Assembly: GCA_034438015.1 (NCBI GenBank)
Contig: DAOTTD010000268.1
Coordinates: 34,537-98,536 of the forward strand
From: JACDAE01 sp034438015
GTDB taxonomy: Bacteria > Chloroflexota > Ktedonobacteria > Ktedonobacterales > Ktedonobacteraceae
Direction: 5' to 3'
DNA: 64,000 nt
Below, one piece after another: positions 15,283 to 23,510 of this stretch. The notes beneath the pieces were generated by a model that saw only the letters and a program-made list of their open reading frames with translations, ran no database searches and was not told where the DNA came from. The translations under genes were made by a program, and so were the position numbers. Within the stretch, counting starts at the first letter, position 1; every line of letters starts with the position of its first letter.

Positions 15283-17679
15283 CTAATTGCGCAGCGGCTT
15301 GCCCGTCATCAAGACGGCCTGCATACGCTCCTGCGTCTTCTCTGTGGCGCACAGGGCCAGGAACGCCTCGCGCTCAAGGTCGAGGACGTATTGCTCGGTA
15401 ACGGGCTCTACGGGCGAGCAGTCGCCTCCCGTGAGCACGCGCGCCAGATGGTGCGCGACGAGGGCATCGTGTTCGCTGATCTTGCCCATTGACAATAAGC
15501 CCGCGACCTGTTGTTCGAGCACAAGGCGCGCTCCGGCTCCGGGCAGGAGCAACTGCTGTGGCTGCGCGGGCTGCCATTTACCTGCTGCCTGGGCGTCCGC
15601 TAACTTGATGGCATCGGCTCTGGCGTCGCGCAGCAAGAGATCGCGGTTGACCGTAATAGCGTCGGTCTTGCGCAGGAAGCGCAGCTCCTGGGCCTCTACG
15701 GCGCTGGTGGAGACGGTGGCGACGGCGATGGTCTCGAATGCCCTGCGCACCGGCGTGAAGGGTCCACCGGTCTTCCCTGCCTTCTGCGTAGCCAGATCAG
15801 CGCCATGACGCAGCAATAGTTCTTTACAGCCACCGCCAGCGGGCACCAGGCCAAGGCCGACTTCAACCATGCCGATATACGCCTCGGCGAGGGCACGCGC
15901 ATGGTTGCAGTGCATGATGATCTCGCAGCCACCGCCCAGCGCACGACCGGTCGGGGCTGCGACGACGGGGATGGGGCTGTACTTGAGCAACTGGTGTGCC
16001 TGCTGCAGACCATTGATGGCGCTCTCGATCTGCTTCCACTCGCCGCTCCTGGCCCCCATCAGCATCAGTAACAGGTTGGCGCCTGCTGAGAAGTCGGCGG
16101 CCTCGTTCCCGACGACCAGGGCGCGGAACTGCTGCGGTCCCTCCTCCACGGCGTAGCGCAGCATCTCGATGATACCTTCGTCGATCGCGTTCATCTTGGT
16201 GTGAAACTCGACGCAGGCCACGCCGTCGCCCATGTCTATCAGGGACGCGGAGCCGTTGTCGCGCACAACTTTGCCGGCAATCTTGAGCGCATCGAGAGAG
16301 ATGCTGCCTGCAGGCGTAGGAACGGGCCTGTATTCGTTGCTGGCGAAGTCAAAGTACTTCCGCTCCCCAACGCTGCCCGTGTAGAAGGTGCCCAGTCCGT
16401 CAGTGGTGACACGACGCACCAGGGCTGGCAGTTCGCGCTCCTGGAAGACCTTCTCCAGGACCTCTGTGTTCTCCAACAGCGCGTCCCATACTTCGAAGCT
16501 GCCCATGGCGAAGTTGAAGCCCCAGCGCATCGCTTCGTCGATGGCGACGATGCTGTCGGCGATCTCTTCGGCCAGCGCGGCGGCGTAGAGCAGCGAGTCG
16601 GCGGTCGTTTCGCGCGCAAGCTGACTGGCGCGGTCGTCACCGGACAGGATGGCGAGCATCTGCTGCCTGGGGTCGCTGAAGTTGCGTGCAGCCCCAATTG
16701 AGGGGAAGCGCACTTTGCGCTGCGGCACGTACTCGAACGTCTTGAGGTCCAGCTCAAGTATCATCGACTCGCCTTCGGGGCTCTTGACGCGTCTGTAGAA
16801 GCCCTGGCCGGTCTTTTCGCCCAGCCAGCGCCGCTCGACCATCTGGAGTAGCGCGTCTGGCACGCGAAAAACCTCGCGTTGCGGATCGTCGGGCGCATTC
16901 TGATAGAGGTTGTTGGCGACATGTACAAGCGTGTCCAGCCCCGAGAGGTCGGCGGTGCGGAAGACAGCCGACTTCGGTCGCCCCATGCTCGGCCCCAGGA
17001 TGGTGTCCACTTCGCCGACGCTGTACCCTTCGGCGATGACGCGCTGGAAGGTCGACATAAAGCCATAGGCACCGATGCGGTTGGCGATGAAGTTGGGCGT
17101 ATCTTTACAGAAGACGACGCCCTTGCCCAGCACTTCGGTGGCGAACTGTTGCATGAACTGCGCCAGTGCCGGATCGGTATCGGGTGTGGGCACGATTTCG
17201 AGCAGCTTCATGTAACGCACGGGATTGAAGAAGTGCGTGATCAGGAAGCTGCGACGGAAGTCCTCGCTGCGCCCCTCCAGTAGCAGGTGCGCGGGCAGGC
17301 CCGATGTATTCGAGCTGATGATTGTGCCGGGCGTCAGTACGGTCTCTATCTTGCTATAAAGCTCACGCTTGATGTTCACGCGCTCCACGACGGCCTCGAC
17401 GATCCAATCGACATCAGCGAGGTCTTCCAGGTCATCTTCGATGTTGCCTATGGTAACGAGTTTTGCGCCGCGTTTGCTGTAGAAAGCGGCGGGCCGGGAC
17501 TTGAGCGTCTTCTCCAGTCCGGTGCGCGCTACGACATCGCGGTCCTTCATCTCGCCAGGTGGGACGATATCGAGCAGCAGGCTGGGAATGCCAACGTTCG
17601 CGAGATGCGCCGCGATCGCGGCCCCCATGACGCCAGCGCCGAGCACTGCTACTTTGCGAATCTGGTACGACATGGTCAC
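15283..17679 (-). CDS. fadN: 3-hydroxyacyl-CoA dehydrogenase/enoyl-CoA hydratase
   Basis: This 798-residue bifunctional enzyme of fatty-acid beta-oxidation has its dehydrogenase half first: the NAD site is VAVLGAGVMGAAIAAHLANVG (about residues 9-28, read in two parts), later SNTSGLPAHLLL and FFNPVRYMKLLEIV. The crotonase half covers about residues 460-640 (FSAGANLLLMLMG and GRALGGGCEIIMHCNHA, the oxyanion-hole region). This order and length match B. subtilis FadN rather than E. coli FadB, where the hydratase comes first. It is the last gene of the operon. A GTG start at 17679 overlaps the fadA stop, while ATG 17673 is an alternative six bases later. It acts in the cytosol on trans-enoyl- and 3-hydroxyacyl-CoA. 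Confidence 0.94.
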   Translation of the reverse strand: MTMSYQIRKVAVLGAGVMGAAIAAHLANVGIPSLLLDIVPPGEMKDRDVVARTGLEKTLKSRPAAFYSKRGAKLVTIGNIEDDLEDLADVDWIVEAVVERVNIKRELYSKIETVLTPGTIISSNTSGLPAHLLLEGRSEDFRRSFLITHFFNPVRYMKLLEIVPTPDTDPALAQFMQQFATEVLGKGVVFCKDTPNFIANRIGAYGFMSTFQRVIAEGYSVGEVDTILGPSMGRPKSAVFRTADLSGLDTLVHVANNLYQNAPDDPQREVFRVPDALLQMVERRWLGEKTGQGFYRRVKSPEGESMILELDLKTFEYVPQRKVRFPSIGAARNFSDPRQQMLAILSGDDRASQLARETTADSLLYAAALAEEIADSIVAIDEAMRWGFNFAMGSFEVWDALLENTEVLEKVFQERELPALVRRVTTDGLGTFYTGSVGERKYFDFASNEYRPVPTPAGSISLDALKIAGKVVRDNGSASLIDMGDGVACVEFHTKMNAIDEGIIEMLRYAVEEGPQQFRALVVGNEAADFSAGANLLLMLMGARSGEWKQIESAINGLQQAHQLLKYSPIPVVAAPTGRALGGGCEIIMHCNHARALAEAYIGMVEVGLGLVPAGGGCKELLLRHGADLATQKAGKTGGPFTPVRRAFETIAVATVSTSAVEAQELRFLRKTDAITVNRDLLLRDARADAIKLADAQAAGKWQPAQPQQLLLPGAGARLVLEQQVAGLLSMGKISEHDALVAHHLARVLTGGDCSPVEPVTEQYVLDLEREAFLALCATEKTQERMQAVLMTGKPLRN

Positions 17680-18869
17680 GATATCCTCTCGATAAGAGTG
17701 GCTACTCCCTGACCACCACCGACACAGAGCGTGGCAATGCCGAGTGTCTTGTTGGCGGTCTGCAGATCGTTGATAAGCGTGGTAATGATGCGCGCTCCGC
17801 TACAGCCCAGCGGATGACCCAGGGCGATGGCGCCTCCATGCGGGTTGAGCCTCTCCTCGTCGATCCCCATCGCCTGCACGACCGCGAGCGTCTGTGCGGC
17901 AAACGCTTCGTTGATCTCGATGATATCGATATCGCTGAGCTGCAGTCCCGCGCGCTGTAATAGTTTGCGCATAGCAGGAACCGGCCCGATCCCCATAACA
18001 TCGGGTCGGACACCTGCTACGGCCATCGAGCGCACCCTTGCGAGCGGCGTGATGCCGAGATCGCGGGCTCTCTGCGCGGACATCAAAACGACGGCGGCTG
18101 CACCGTCGTTGAGGGGGCTGGAGTTTCCTGCCGTCACGCTGCCACCCTTGATAAAGGCTGGTTCGAGACTGGCAAGCTTCTCCAGTGAGGTGTCGCGACG
18201 CGGACCCTCGTCGATCTCCATCAATCGACCGTTGGGCAAGGGTACAGGAACAATTTCTCGCTTGAAAATGCCGCTATCGGTAGCGGCAAGGGCGCGCTGG
18301 TGGCTGCGCAGGGCGAAGGCGTCCTGCGCTTCGCGGCTGATTTTATACTCGCGCGTCAGGTTCTCGGCGGTCGTGCCCATTGGAATGTAGCTTGAGTAGC
18401 CGTATTCAAGCTCACAAGGCGGGTAGAATGGATTCGTTTTCTCCTGGCTTGCTTTGACCAAGCGCGGATTGAAGCTGGGATTAAAGCCTCCCATAGGCAC
18501 GCGCGACATGTTCTCCACGCCGCCCGCCACCAGGACCTCTCCCTGATCAAGCATGATGCTCTGCGCGGCCATGTTGACCGCCGTGAGGCTCGACGCGCAG
18601 AAGCGGTTGACGGTGACGCCACCGGCGGTCTCGGGAAGACCCGCCAGGGCACCGACAAGGCGCGCCAGGTTCATGCCCTGCTCGCCCTCGGGAAAGGCGC
18701 AACCTAAAATGATATCTTCGATCAGCGAGCGGTCCAGTTGCGGGACACACTCGACGGCGGCTTTGACGGCTATAGCGGCAAGGTCATCGGCTCGTACGTC
18801 CTTGAGAACACCCTTGTTCGCTCGCCCAATGGGAGTGCGTACCGCACTGACAATGACGGCTTCTGACAC
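17676..18869 (-). CDS. fadA: Acetyl-CoA C-acyltransferase (3-ketoacyl-CoA thiolase)
   Basis: This 397-residue thiolase cleaves 3-ketoacyl-CoA to acetyl-CoA and a shortened acyl-CoA, the last beta-oxidation step. The nucleophilic Cys lies in VNRFCASSLTAVN (about residue 84). The C-terminal signatures are NEAFAAQTLAV, GGAIALGHPLGCSGAR and CVGGGQG, with the second Cys/His pair. I start at GTG 18869 because AAGGAGAG stands seven bases upstream of it. An upstream in-frame ATG at 18896 would place that ribosome site inside the gene. It lies 32 bases after fadE and overlaps or abuts fadN, so the three are translated from one message. Confidence 0.95.
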   Translation of the reverse strand: MSEAVIVSAVRTPIGRANKGVLKDVRADDLAAIAVKAAVECVPQLDRSLIEDIILGCAFPEGEQGMNLARLVGALAGLPETAGGVTVNRFCASSLTAVNMAAQSIMLDQGEVLVAGGVENMSRVPMGGFNPSFNPRLVKASQEKTNPFYPPCELEYGYSSYIPMGTTAENLTREYKISREAQDAFALRSHQRALAATDSGIFKREIVPVPLPNGRLMEIDEGPRRDTSLEKLASLEPAFIKGGSVTAGNSSPLNDGAAAVVLMSAQRARDLGITPLARVRSMAVAGVRPDVMGIGPVPAMRKLLQRAGLQLSDIDIIEINEAFAAQTLAVVQAMGIDEERLNPHGGAIALGHPLGCSGARIITTLINDLQTANKTLGIATLCVGGGQGVATLIERIS

Positions 18870-18901
18870 TATGTATCTCTCCTTGTTTATATGCACTCGG
18901 C

Positions 18902-20686
18902 TTACAGTGGATAACCCTGTTTCTCGACGACGATCGCGGCCAGCTCGCGCTGCGCGGTGACGCCGTTGAAGACATAATCGCCAACGTAGGTGCGAATGCG
19001 CGCCAGTTCTTTCTCCACGCGGTCGGCGTCGGTGTTGGTCATGATCAGTTGATCCAGGTTGCTGCGAATGCGCGAGAAGGCCAGCCAGGTCGCGAGCTGC
19101 GCCAGTTTGACGTGCGTGGCGCTGTTCTCATCGCCGCGCTTCACGGCCTGGATTGCGCGCGCCAGGGCGCTATCGGTCGCGTACAGGTCGATCATAAGAT
19201 TCGCCAGGTATTCGATAAACTCCTGTTCGTTCTCAAGTCCCTGCATGTACTTCAGAGCGGCCTTCATGGCGCTATAAATGGTGGCGTCCTTGGCTCGCTC
19301 GATGGCGTTGACGGCTCCACGCAGTTCGGCGGGTACCGTCTCGTCCACGCTCTCAGGGGCCTGGCCGGATTTAACGCGCGCCTCGATCGCGGGGAAGCGG
19401 GTCATGAGATCCAGCTCGCCCGCCAGAACGCGGCGGAAGAGCGTACCGGAAGCGACCAGGCGGTTGATCTCGTTGGTGCCTTCGAAGATACGCTGGATGC
19501 GCGCATCGCGATATGCCTTCTCGATTGGATATTCGTGCATGAAGCCGTAGCCGCCAAAGATCTGCACACCCTCGTCGACCGCCAGGGCCAGAACTTCGCT
19601 GCCGTGCACTTTGGCGAGCGAGGCTTCGATGGCATACTCTTCGATCGATCTGAAGACGGTCTCGGTGTCGCCTCCCGCGCTGAGCTGTGCCTGCGCGATA
19701 TTACCGGCGGTGCGGAAGACCTCGCTCTCGGCGGCGTAGGTCTCGGCGGCGACGCGCGCGAGCTTCTTCTTGACCATGCCGAATTCGTGCAGGAACTTGC
19801 CGAAGGATTTGCGCTCCGTGGTATAGGTTGCGGCGAGTTTCAGGGCATTGCGCGATCCACCGACGGTGCTGGCTCCGAGCTTCAAGCGACCGATATTGAG
19901 GATGTTGAAGGCGATCTTGTAGCCCTTGTGCACTTCGCCGAGCAGGTTCTCGACGGGCACGGGGGTGTCCACGAAGTAGACCTGGCGCGTGGATGAGCCC
20001 TTGATGCCCATCTTGTTCTCTTCGGCACCGGTCGAGACGCCTGGATAGCCGGCCTCGACGATAAAGGCGGAGGGTCGGTTGTCGCCAATGCGCGCGAAAA
20101 CAATCATCATATCAGCGAAGCCCGCGTTGGAGATCCACTGCTTGGTTCCGTTGAGGATGTAGTGCTTACCGTCGGGAGATAGCTCCGCCCGCGTGCTCAG
20201 ATTCATCGCGTCCGATCCAACGCCTGGTTCGGTGAGGGCATAGGCGGCGATCCATTCACCGGTCGCCAGTTTGGGAAGATATTTCTGCTTCTGCTCCTCG
20301 GTCCCGTAGTAGACAATCGGCAAGGTACCAATAGTGGTATGCGCGCCGAAGGCGACGCTGAACGAGGCTTCGCGCAGCTCGGAGCCAACCAGGGCGCTGG
20401 TGAGTAAACCCAGTTCTGCACCGCCGTACGCCTCTGGAATGTCGATCATCAACAGGCCCTGCTCGCCCGCCTTCTTGACGAGGCTGGGCATGAGGCCCGG
20501 CTCCTGGCGGTCGATCGCATCTCTATGAGGCATCACTTCGCGCGTGATGAAGGTCGCCGCCGACTCTTCGATCCAGCGCTGCTCCTCGTCGCGCTTCTCC
20601 AGGGTGAATATCTTGTCAGCACTTTCGCTCACGGGTGTGGTGAGAAAGGCTGTTCCTTGCTCGGTCGGTCTGGTCGTTGTGGACAT
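18902..20686 (-). CDS. fadE: Acyl-CoA dehydrogenase
   Basis: This 594-residue flavoenzyme oxidises acyl-CoA to trans-2-enoyl-CoA. It has the acyl-CoA dehydrogenase core (about 45-430), with YALTEPGVGSDA (FAD-contact motif 1), NGTKQWISNAG, RKSFGKFLHEF and FGGYGFMHEYPIEKAYRDAR, then the catalytic region FEGTNEINR, whose Glu is the likely base. The C-terminal 170 residues form an extra helical domain, giving the long form (about 590 residues) seen in B. subtilis FadE and VLCAD. It stands upstream of fadA and fadN in the same order as the Bacillus operon. CAAAGGAG precedes the ATG. Electrons would pass to an electron-transfer flavoprotein not encoded here. Confidence 0.95.
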   Translation of the reverse strand: MSTTTRPTEQGTAFLTTPVSESADKIFTLEKRDEEQRWIEESAATFITREVMPHRDAIDRQEPGLMPSLVKKAGEQGLLMIDIPEAYGGAELGLLTSALVGSELREASFSVAFGAHTTIGTLPIVYYGTEEQKQKYLPKLATGEWIAAYALTEPGVGSDAMNLSTRAELSPDGKHYILNGTKQWISNAGFADMMIVFARIGDNRPSAFIVEAGYPGVSTGAEENKMGIKGSSTRQVYFVDTPVPVENLLGEVHKGYKIAFNILNIGRLKLGASTVGGSRNALKLAATYTTERKSFGKFLHEFGMVKKKLARVAAETYAAESEVFRTAGNIAQAQLSAGGDTETVFRSIEEYAIEASLAKVHGSEVLALAVDEGVQIFGGYGFMHEYPIEKAYRDARIQRIFEGTNEINRLVASGTLFRRVLAGELDLMTRFPAIEARVKSGQAPESVDETVPAELRGAVNAIERAKDATIYSAMKAALKYMQGLENEQEFIEYLANLMIDLYATDSALARAIQAVKRGDENSATHVKLAQLATWLAFSRIRSNLDQLIMTNTDADRVEKELARIRTYVGDYVFNGVTAQRELAAIVVEKQGYPL

Positions 20687-20737
20687 GGTTGCGGTTTCTC
20701 CTTTGAATACGGTACAGATTGAGTACCCTCTGACAAA

Positions 20738-22489
20738 CTACTTCGTTACGCGCAGTTCCCGGCGCAAAACTTTACCAATTAAGGATTTGGGCAGACTTTC
20801 GCGGAACTCCAGCATCCTGGGAACCTTGTACGCTGCCAGTTCCTGTCTACAAAATGCAATGACCTCCTGCCGCGTTTTCTCCGATGGCTCGATCCCCGGC
20901 CTCAGCACGACGAACGCAGCTACCCTCTCGCCACGATACTCGTCGGGCACGCCTATGACAGCCGCCTCGGCGACTGCTGGATGACGGAACAGGACCTCCT
21001 CGACTTCGCGCGGATAGATGTTGAAGCCGCCCGCGATGATCATATCTTTGGCGCGCTCCACGACGTAAAAGTAGCCGTTCGCGTCCATCTTGCCAACGTC
21101 GCCCGTGTGCATCCACCCATCGATGAAGATAGCTTTACTCTCGTCCTCGCGCTGCCAGTAGCCCTTCATAATATTGGGACCCTTGACCACGATTTCGCCC
21201 ACCTCGTCCACGGCCACGCGTTCGCCTGTCTGCCGGCTCAAGATAGCCGCTTCCACGTTCGGCAGGGGTAGTCCGATGCTTCCATTACGGCGCTCGTCAG
21301 TCAGAGGATTGCAGTGCGTCACCGGCGATGCTTCGCTTAGACCATAGCCTTCGACCAGCGTCGCGCCCGTCATCTGCTCGAAGTCGCTCTGCACCTTAGC
21401 CGGCAGCGGCGCGGCACCACTGATACAATATTTAATCGAGCGCAATTGGTCGTTATGTTCGCCTACCTCGCGCATGATCGCGATATACATGGCGGGGATG
21501 CCTGGAAACAGGGTTGGCCGGTAGCGCCGGATAGTATCAATAACATCTTTTGCCTTGAAGCGCGGCATCAAGACCATGGCGGCAGCCGCGAGAATTGAGA
21601 GATTCATACCAACCGTGAGGCCATACGAATGGAAGAAGGGCGCGACGCAGAGCGAGATTTCTTTGCCTTCGACGGCTTTCGGCGTCCAGTAGCGCGTCTG
21701 CATGGCATTGGCCAGCAGGTTGCAATGCGTCAACATCGCGCCCTTAGCCATCCCCGTTGTCCCGCCCGTGTATTGCAGGGCCGCCAGGTCGTCGCCAGTG
21801 ACCTGCACCGGCAGATTGAACGCCTCTACGCTCCCTTTATGGATCGTCAGGAAGCTATGCATCGTATGCAAGGTCGCGTCACCCTTGAGTTCACTCTCGG
21901 TCAGCGGATGCTCAGGCCCCTTGACTCCACGCTGGCTCAGCGGGTAGAGTACGCGCAGCACGGGCGGCAGAAAGTCAGCCGGACTGGTCACGATGACGTG
22001 CTCCAATACTGTCTGCGGGCGAATGTCGCGCACCAACGGATAATACATAGCGAGCATCACTATGACACTGGCGCCGGAGTCCTTGAGCTGATGCTGCAAT
22101 TCTCGCCCGGTATAGATAGGATTGGTGGGAACCACGACGGCTCCGGCCCTGAGCGCCCCATAAAAAGCTATTGGATACTGTGGAATATTAGGCAACGCAA
22201 TCGCAACACGATCCCCTTTTTTCACGCCCAGCTTCTGCAGGCCAATAGCGAAACGATTCGCCAGCGTCGAGAACTGGGCATACGTAATCTTGTTTCCATA
22301 GTAGATCAAAGCAGTATTATTCGGATAACGACGCGCCGTGTTATCAAGGAGCCAGGTCAATGGACGATCTGGAATATCGAGATTAGCAGGAACTCCCTCC
22401 TCATAATGACGAAGCCACGGGCGCGTTGCTAAGAGTTCCTCACTTCTTTGCCCCGCTTGCGCATTCTTGATGAGAGATGGGTCAGACAT
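20738..22489 (-). CDS. fadD: Long-chain fatty-acid--CoA ligase
   Basis: This 583-residue AMP-forming synthetase activates free fatty acids with ATP and CoA, the entry step to beta-oxidation. The P-loop motif is YTGGTTGMAKGAM (about 240-252), the adenylate-binding motif GYGLSEASPVT (about 360), then GWMHTGDVGKMDANGYFYV and the hinge region ERAKDMIIAGGFNIYP. The catalytic lysine is in the C-terminal SLIGKVLRREL. It is the first gene of the leftward block, 51 bases before fadE, and divergent from the XRE/MmyB regulator gene. Chain-length preference is inferred from context only. Confidence 0.95.
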   Translation of the reverse strand: MSDPSLIKNAQAGQRSEELLATRPWLRHYEEGVPANLDIPDRPLTWLLDNTARRYPNNTALIYYGNKITYAQFSTLANRFAIGLQKLGVKKGDRVAIALPNIPQYPIAFYGALRAGAVVVPTNPIYTGRELQHQLKDSGASVIVMLAMYYPLVRDIRPQTVLEHVIVTSPADFLPPVLRVLYPLSQRGVKGPEHPLTESELKGDATLHTMHSFLTIHKGSVEAFNLPVQVTGDDLAALQYTGGTTGMAKGAMLTHCNLLANAMQTRYWTPKAVEGKEISLCVAPFFHSYGLTVGMNLSILAAAAMVLMPRFKAKDVIDTIRRYRPTLFPGIPAMYIAIMREVGEHNDQLRSIKYCISGAAPLPAKVQSDFEQMTGATLVEGYGLSEASPVTHCNPLTDERRNGSIGLPLPNVEAAILSRQTGERVAVDEVGEIVVKGPNIMKGYWQREDESKAIFIDGWMHTGDVGKMDANGYFYVVERAKDMIIAGGFNIYPREVEEVLFRHPAVAEAAVIGVPDEYRGERVAAFVVLRPGIEPSEKTRQEVIAFCRQELAAYKVPRMLEFRESLPKSLIGKVLRRELRVTK

Positions 22490-22685
22490 GTAGCAATAGC
22501 TCCTCTCCGTAGTAGCACCCCTTCACAGGTACTGCAAAGCGACCACGCTGTCGCCGTTTCAAGCAACAAAACAACCCACTGCCCTAATTATATGTTACAT
22601 AATCGGATATGAACATGTTGCCAGCTAACAAATTTTGCGGCATAATGTGCAGGTAGCTAACATTTTAATTTGGGAGGATGTGCTC
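22490..22685. promoter_or_regulatory. Divergent control region of fad operon and its regulator
   Basis: This 196-bp A+T-rich gap must hold both promoters. Two exact copies of AGCTAACA (22623-22630 and 22655-22662) stand 32 bp apart, about three helical turns, each followed by an A/T-rich tail. They are candidate half-sites for the adjacent XRE regulator. GGGAGG (about 22671-22676) is the ribosome site for that gene. Confidence 0.45.
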
Positions 22686-23495
22686 TTGGAAACGCGCTAT
22701 ACGACAAAACAAAGCTCGGACTTCTCTCAACTGGTGGCGCAGTTTCGCCAGGCGCGCGGGATGTCGCAGGGTCAGCTTGCGCAGGCAACGCGCCTGTCAC
22801 GCACCTATGTCTATCACCTTGAAACAGGCCAGCGCGTCAATCCCTCGCCCGTTGTTGTGCAAAACATCGTACGCGCGCTCGAACTCACCTCCGATGAACG
22901 CAATCACCTCTACACTGCTTATACAAATCTCACGGGCCAGCATATCGACTCCGAACAATTCGAGAGCACATTGCTCGATATGGGAGAGCTGGCAAGCTTG
23001 CTGGTTCACAATACCTCCTACCCCGCGCACTCGCTGGACCGGCTCTGGTTTCTACACTCCTGGAACGAAGCGGCAATTACGCTGTTCGAGGTGCGCAACG
23101 AACTGATGAATGACGAGAAGCTGCACCTGCTTGGACTGGTCTTCGATCCACACAGGCGCCGCCGCTTCCACGGCTGGGAGAATCTCGCCCGCCGCCTGAT
23201 GAGCGATTTCCAGTACAACACACGCACGATGACGCATCTTCCCGAATACAAAACGCTCTGGAAGAATCTGCGCGAACTCCCCGAGTTCCGCCGTATCGCT
23301 GCGGCGACCTATCCAAGAGGGAAACCCGCGCCCTCCTTCGTCTTTCAGATTCAACACAGCGAGCTCGGACGCCTGACATTGCGCACAGCCACGACGGTAT
23401 TTACCGGCATCGCCAACTACTCTATGGTCAGCTACGTCCCCGGCGACCAGCAGACGCTGGCAATTTATCGTCAACAGGGATGGCAGCCGGGCTAG
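22686..23495 (+). CDS. XRE/MmyB-type transcriptional regulator of the fad operon (likely)
   Basis: This is a 269-residue one-component regulator. Residues about 10-70 are an XRE helix-turn-helix (RQARGMSQGQLAQATRLSRT, then HLETGQRVNPSP). Residues about 95-265 match the MmyB-like ligand-binding domain: LDRLWFLHSWNEAAITLF, HLLGLVFDP and a terminal TVFTGIANYSMVSYVPGD. From memory, the crystal structure of a Chloroflexus member held a fatty acid in this domain, so an acyl-chain ligand is plausible. Its divergence from a complete beta-oxidation operon makes fatty-acid-responsive control of that operon the obvious hypothesis. I start at TTG 22686, because GGGAGG sits nine bases upstream. An earlier TTG at 22635 lacks a site. 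Confidence 0.85.
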   Translation: METRYTTKQSSDFSQLVAQFRQARGMSQGQLAQATRLSRTYVYHLETGQRVNPSPVVVQNIVRALELTSDERNHLYTAYTNLTGQHIDSEQFESTLLDMGELASLLVHNTSYPAHSLDRLWFLHSWNEAAITLFEVRNELMNDEKLHLLGLVFDPHRRRRFHGWENLARRLMSDFQYNTRTMTHLPEYKTLWKNLRELPEFRRIAAATYPRGKPAPSFVFQIQHSELGRLTLRTATTVFTGIANYSMVSYVPGDQQTLAIYRQQGWQPG

Positions 23496-23510
23496 AGATC
23501 CCCAATATAG

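Noticed and set aside
19049..19996. A 315-codon plus-strand open frame inside fadE
   Set aside because: It is an antisense shadow of the acyl-CoA dehydrogenase gene.
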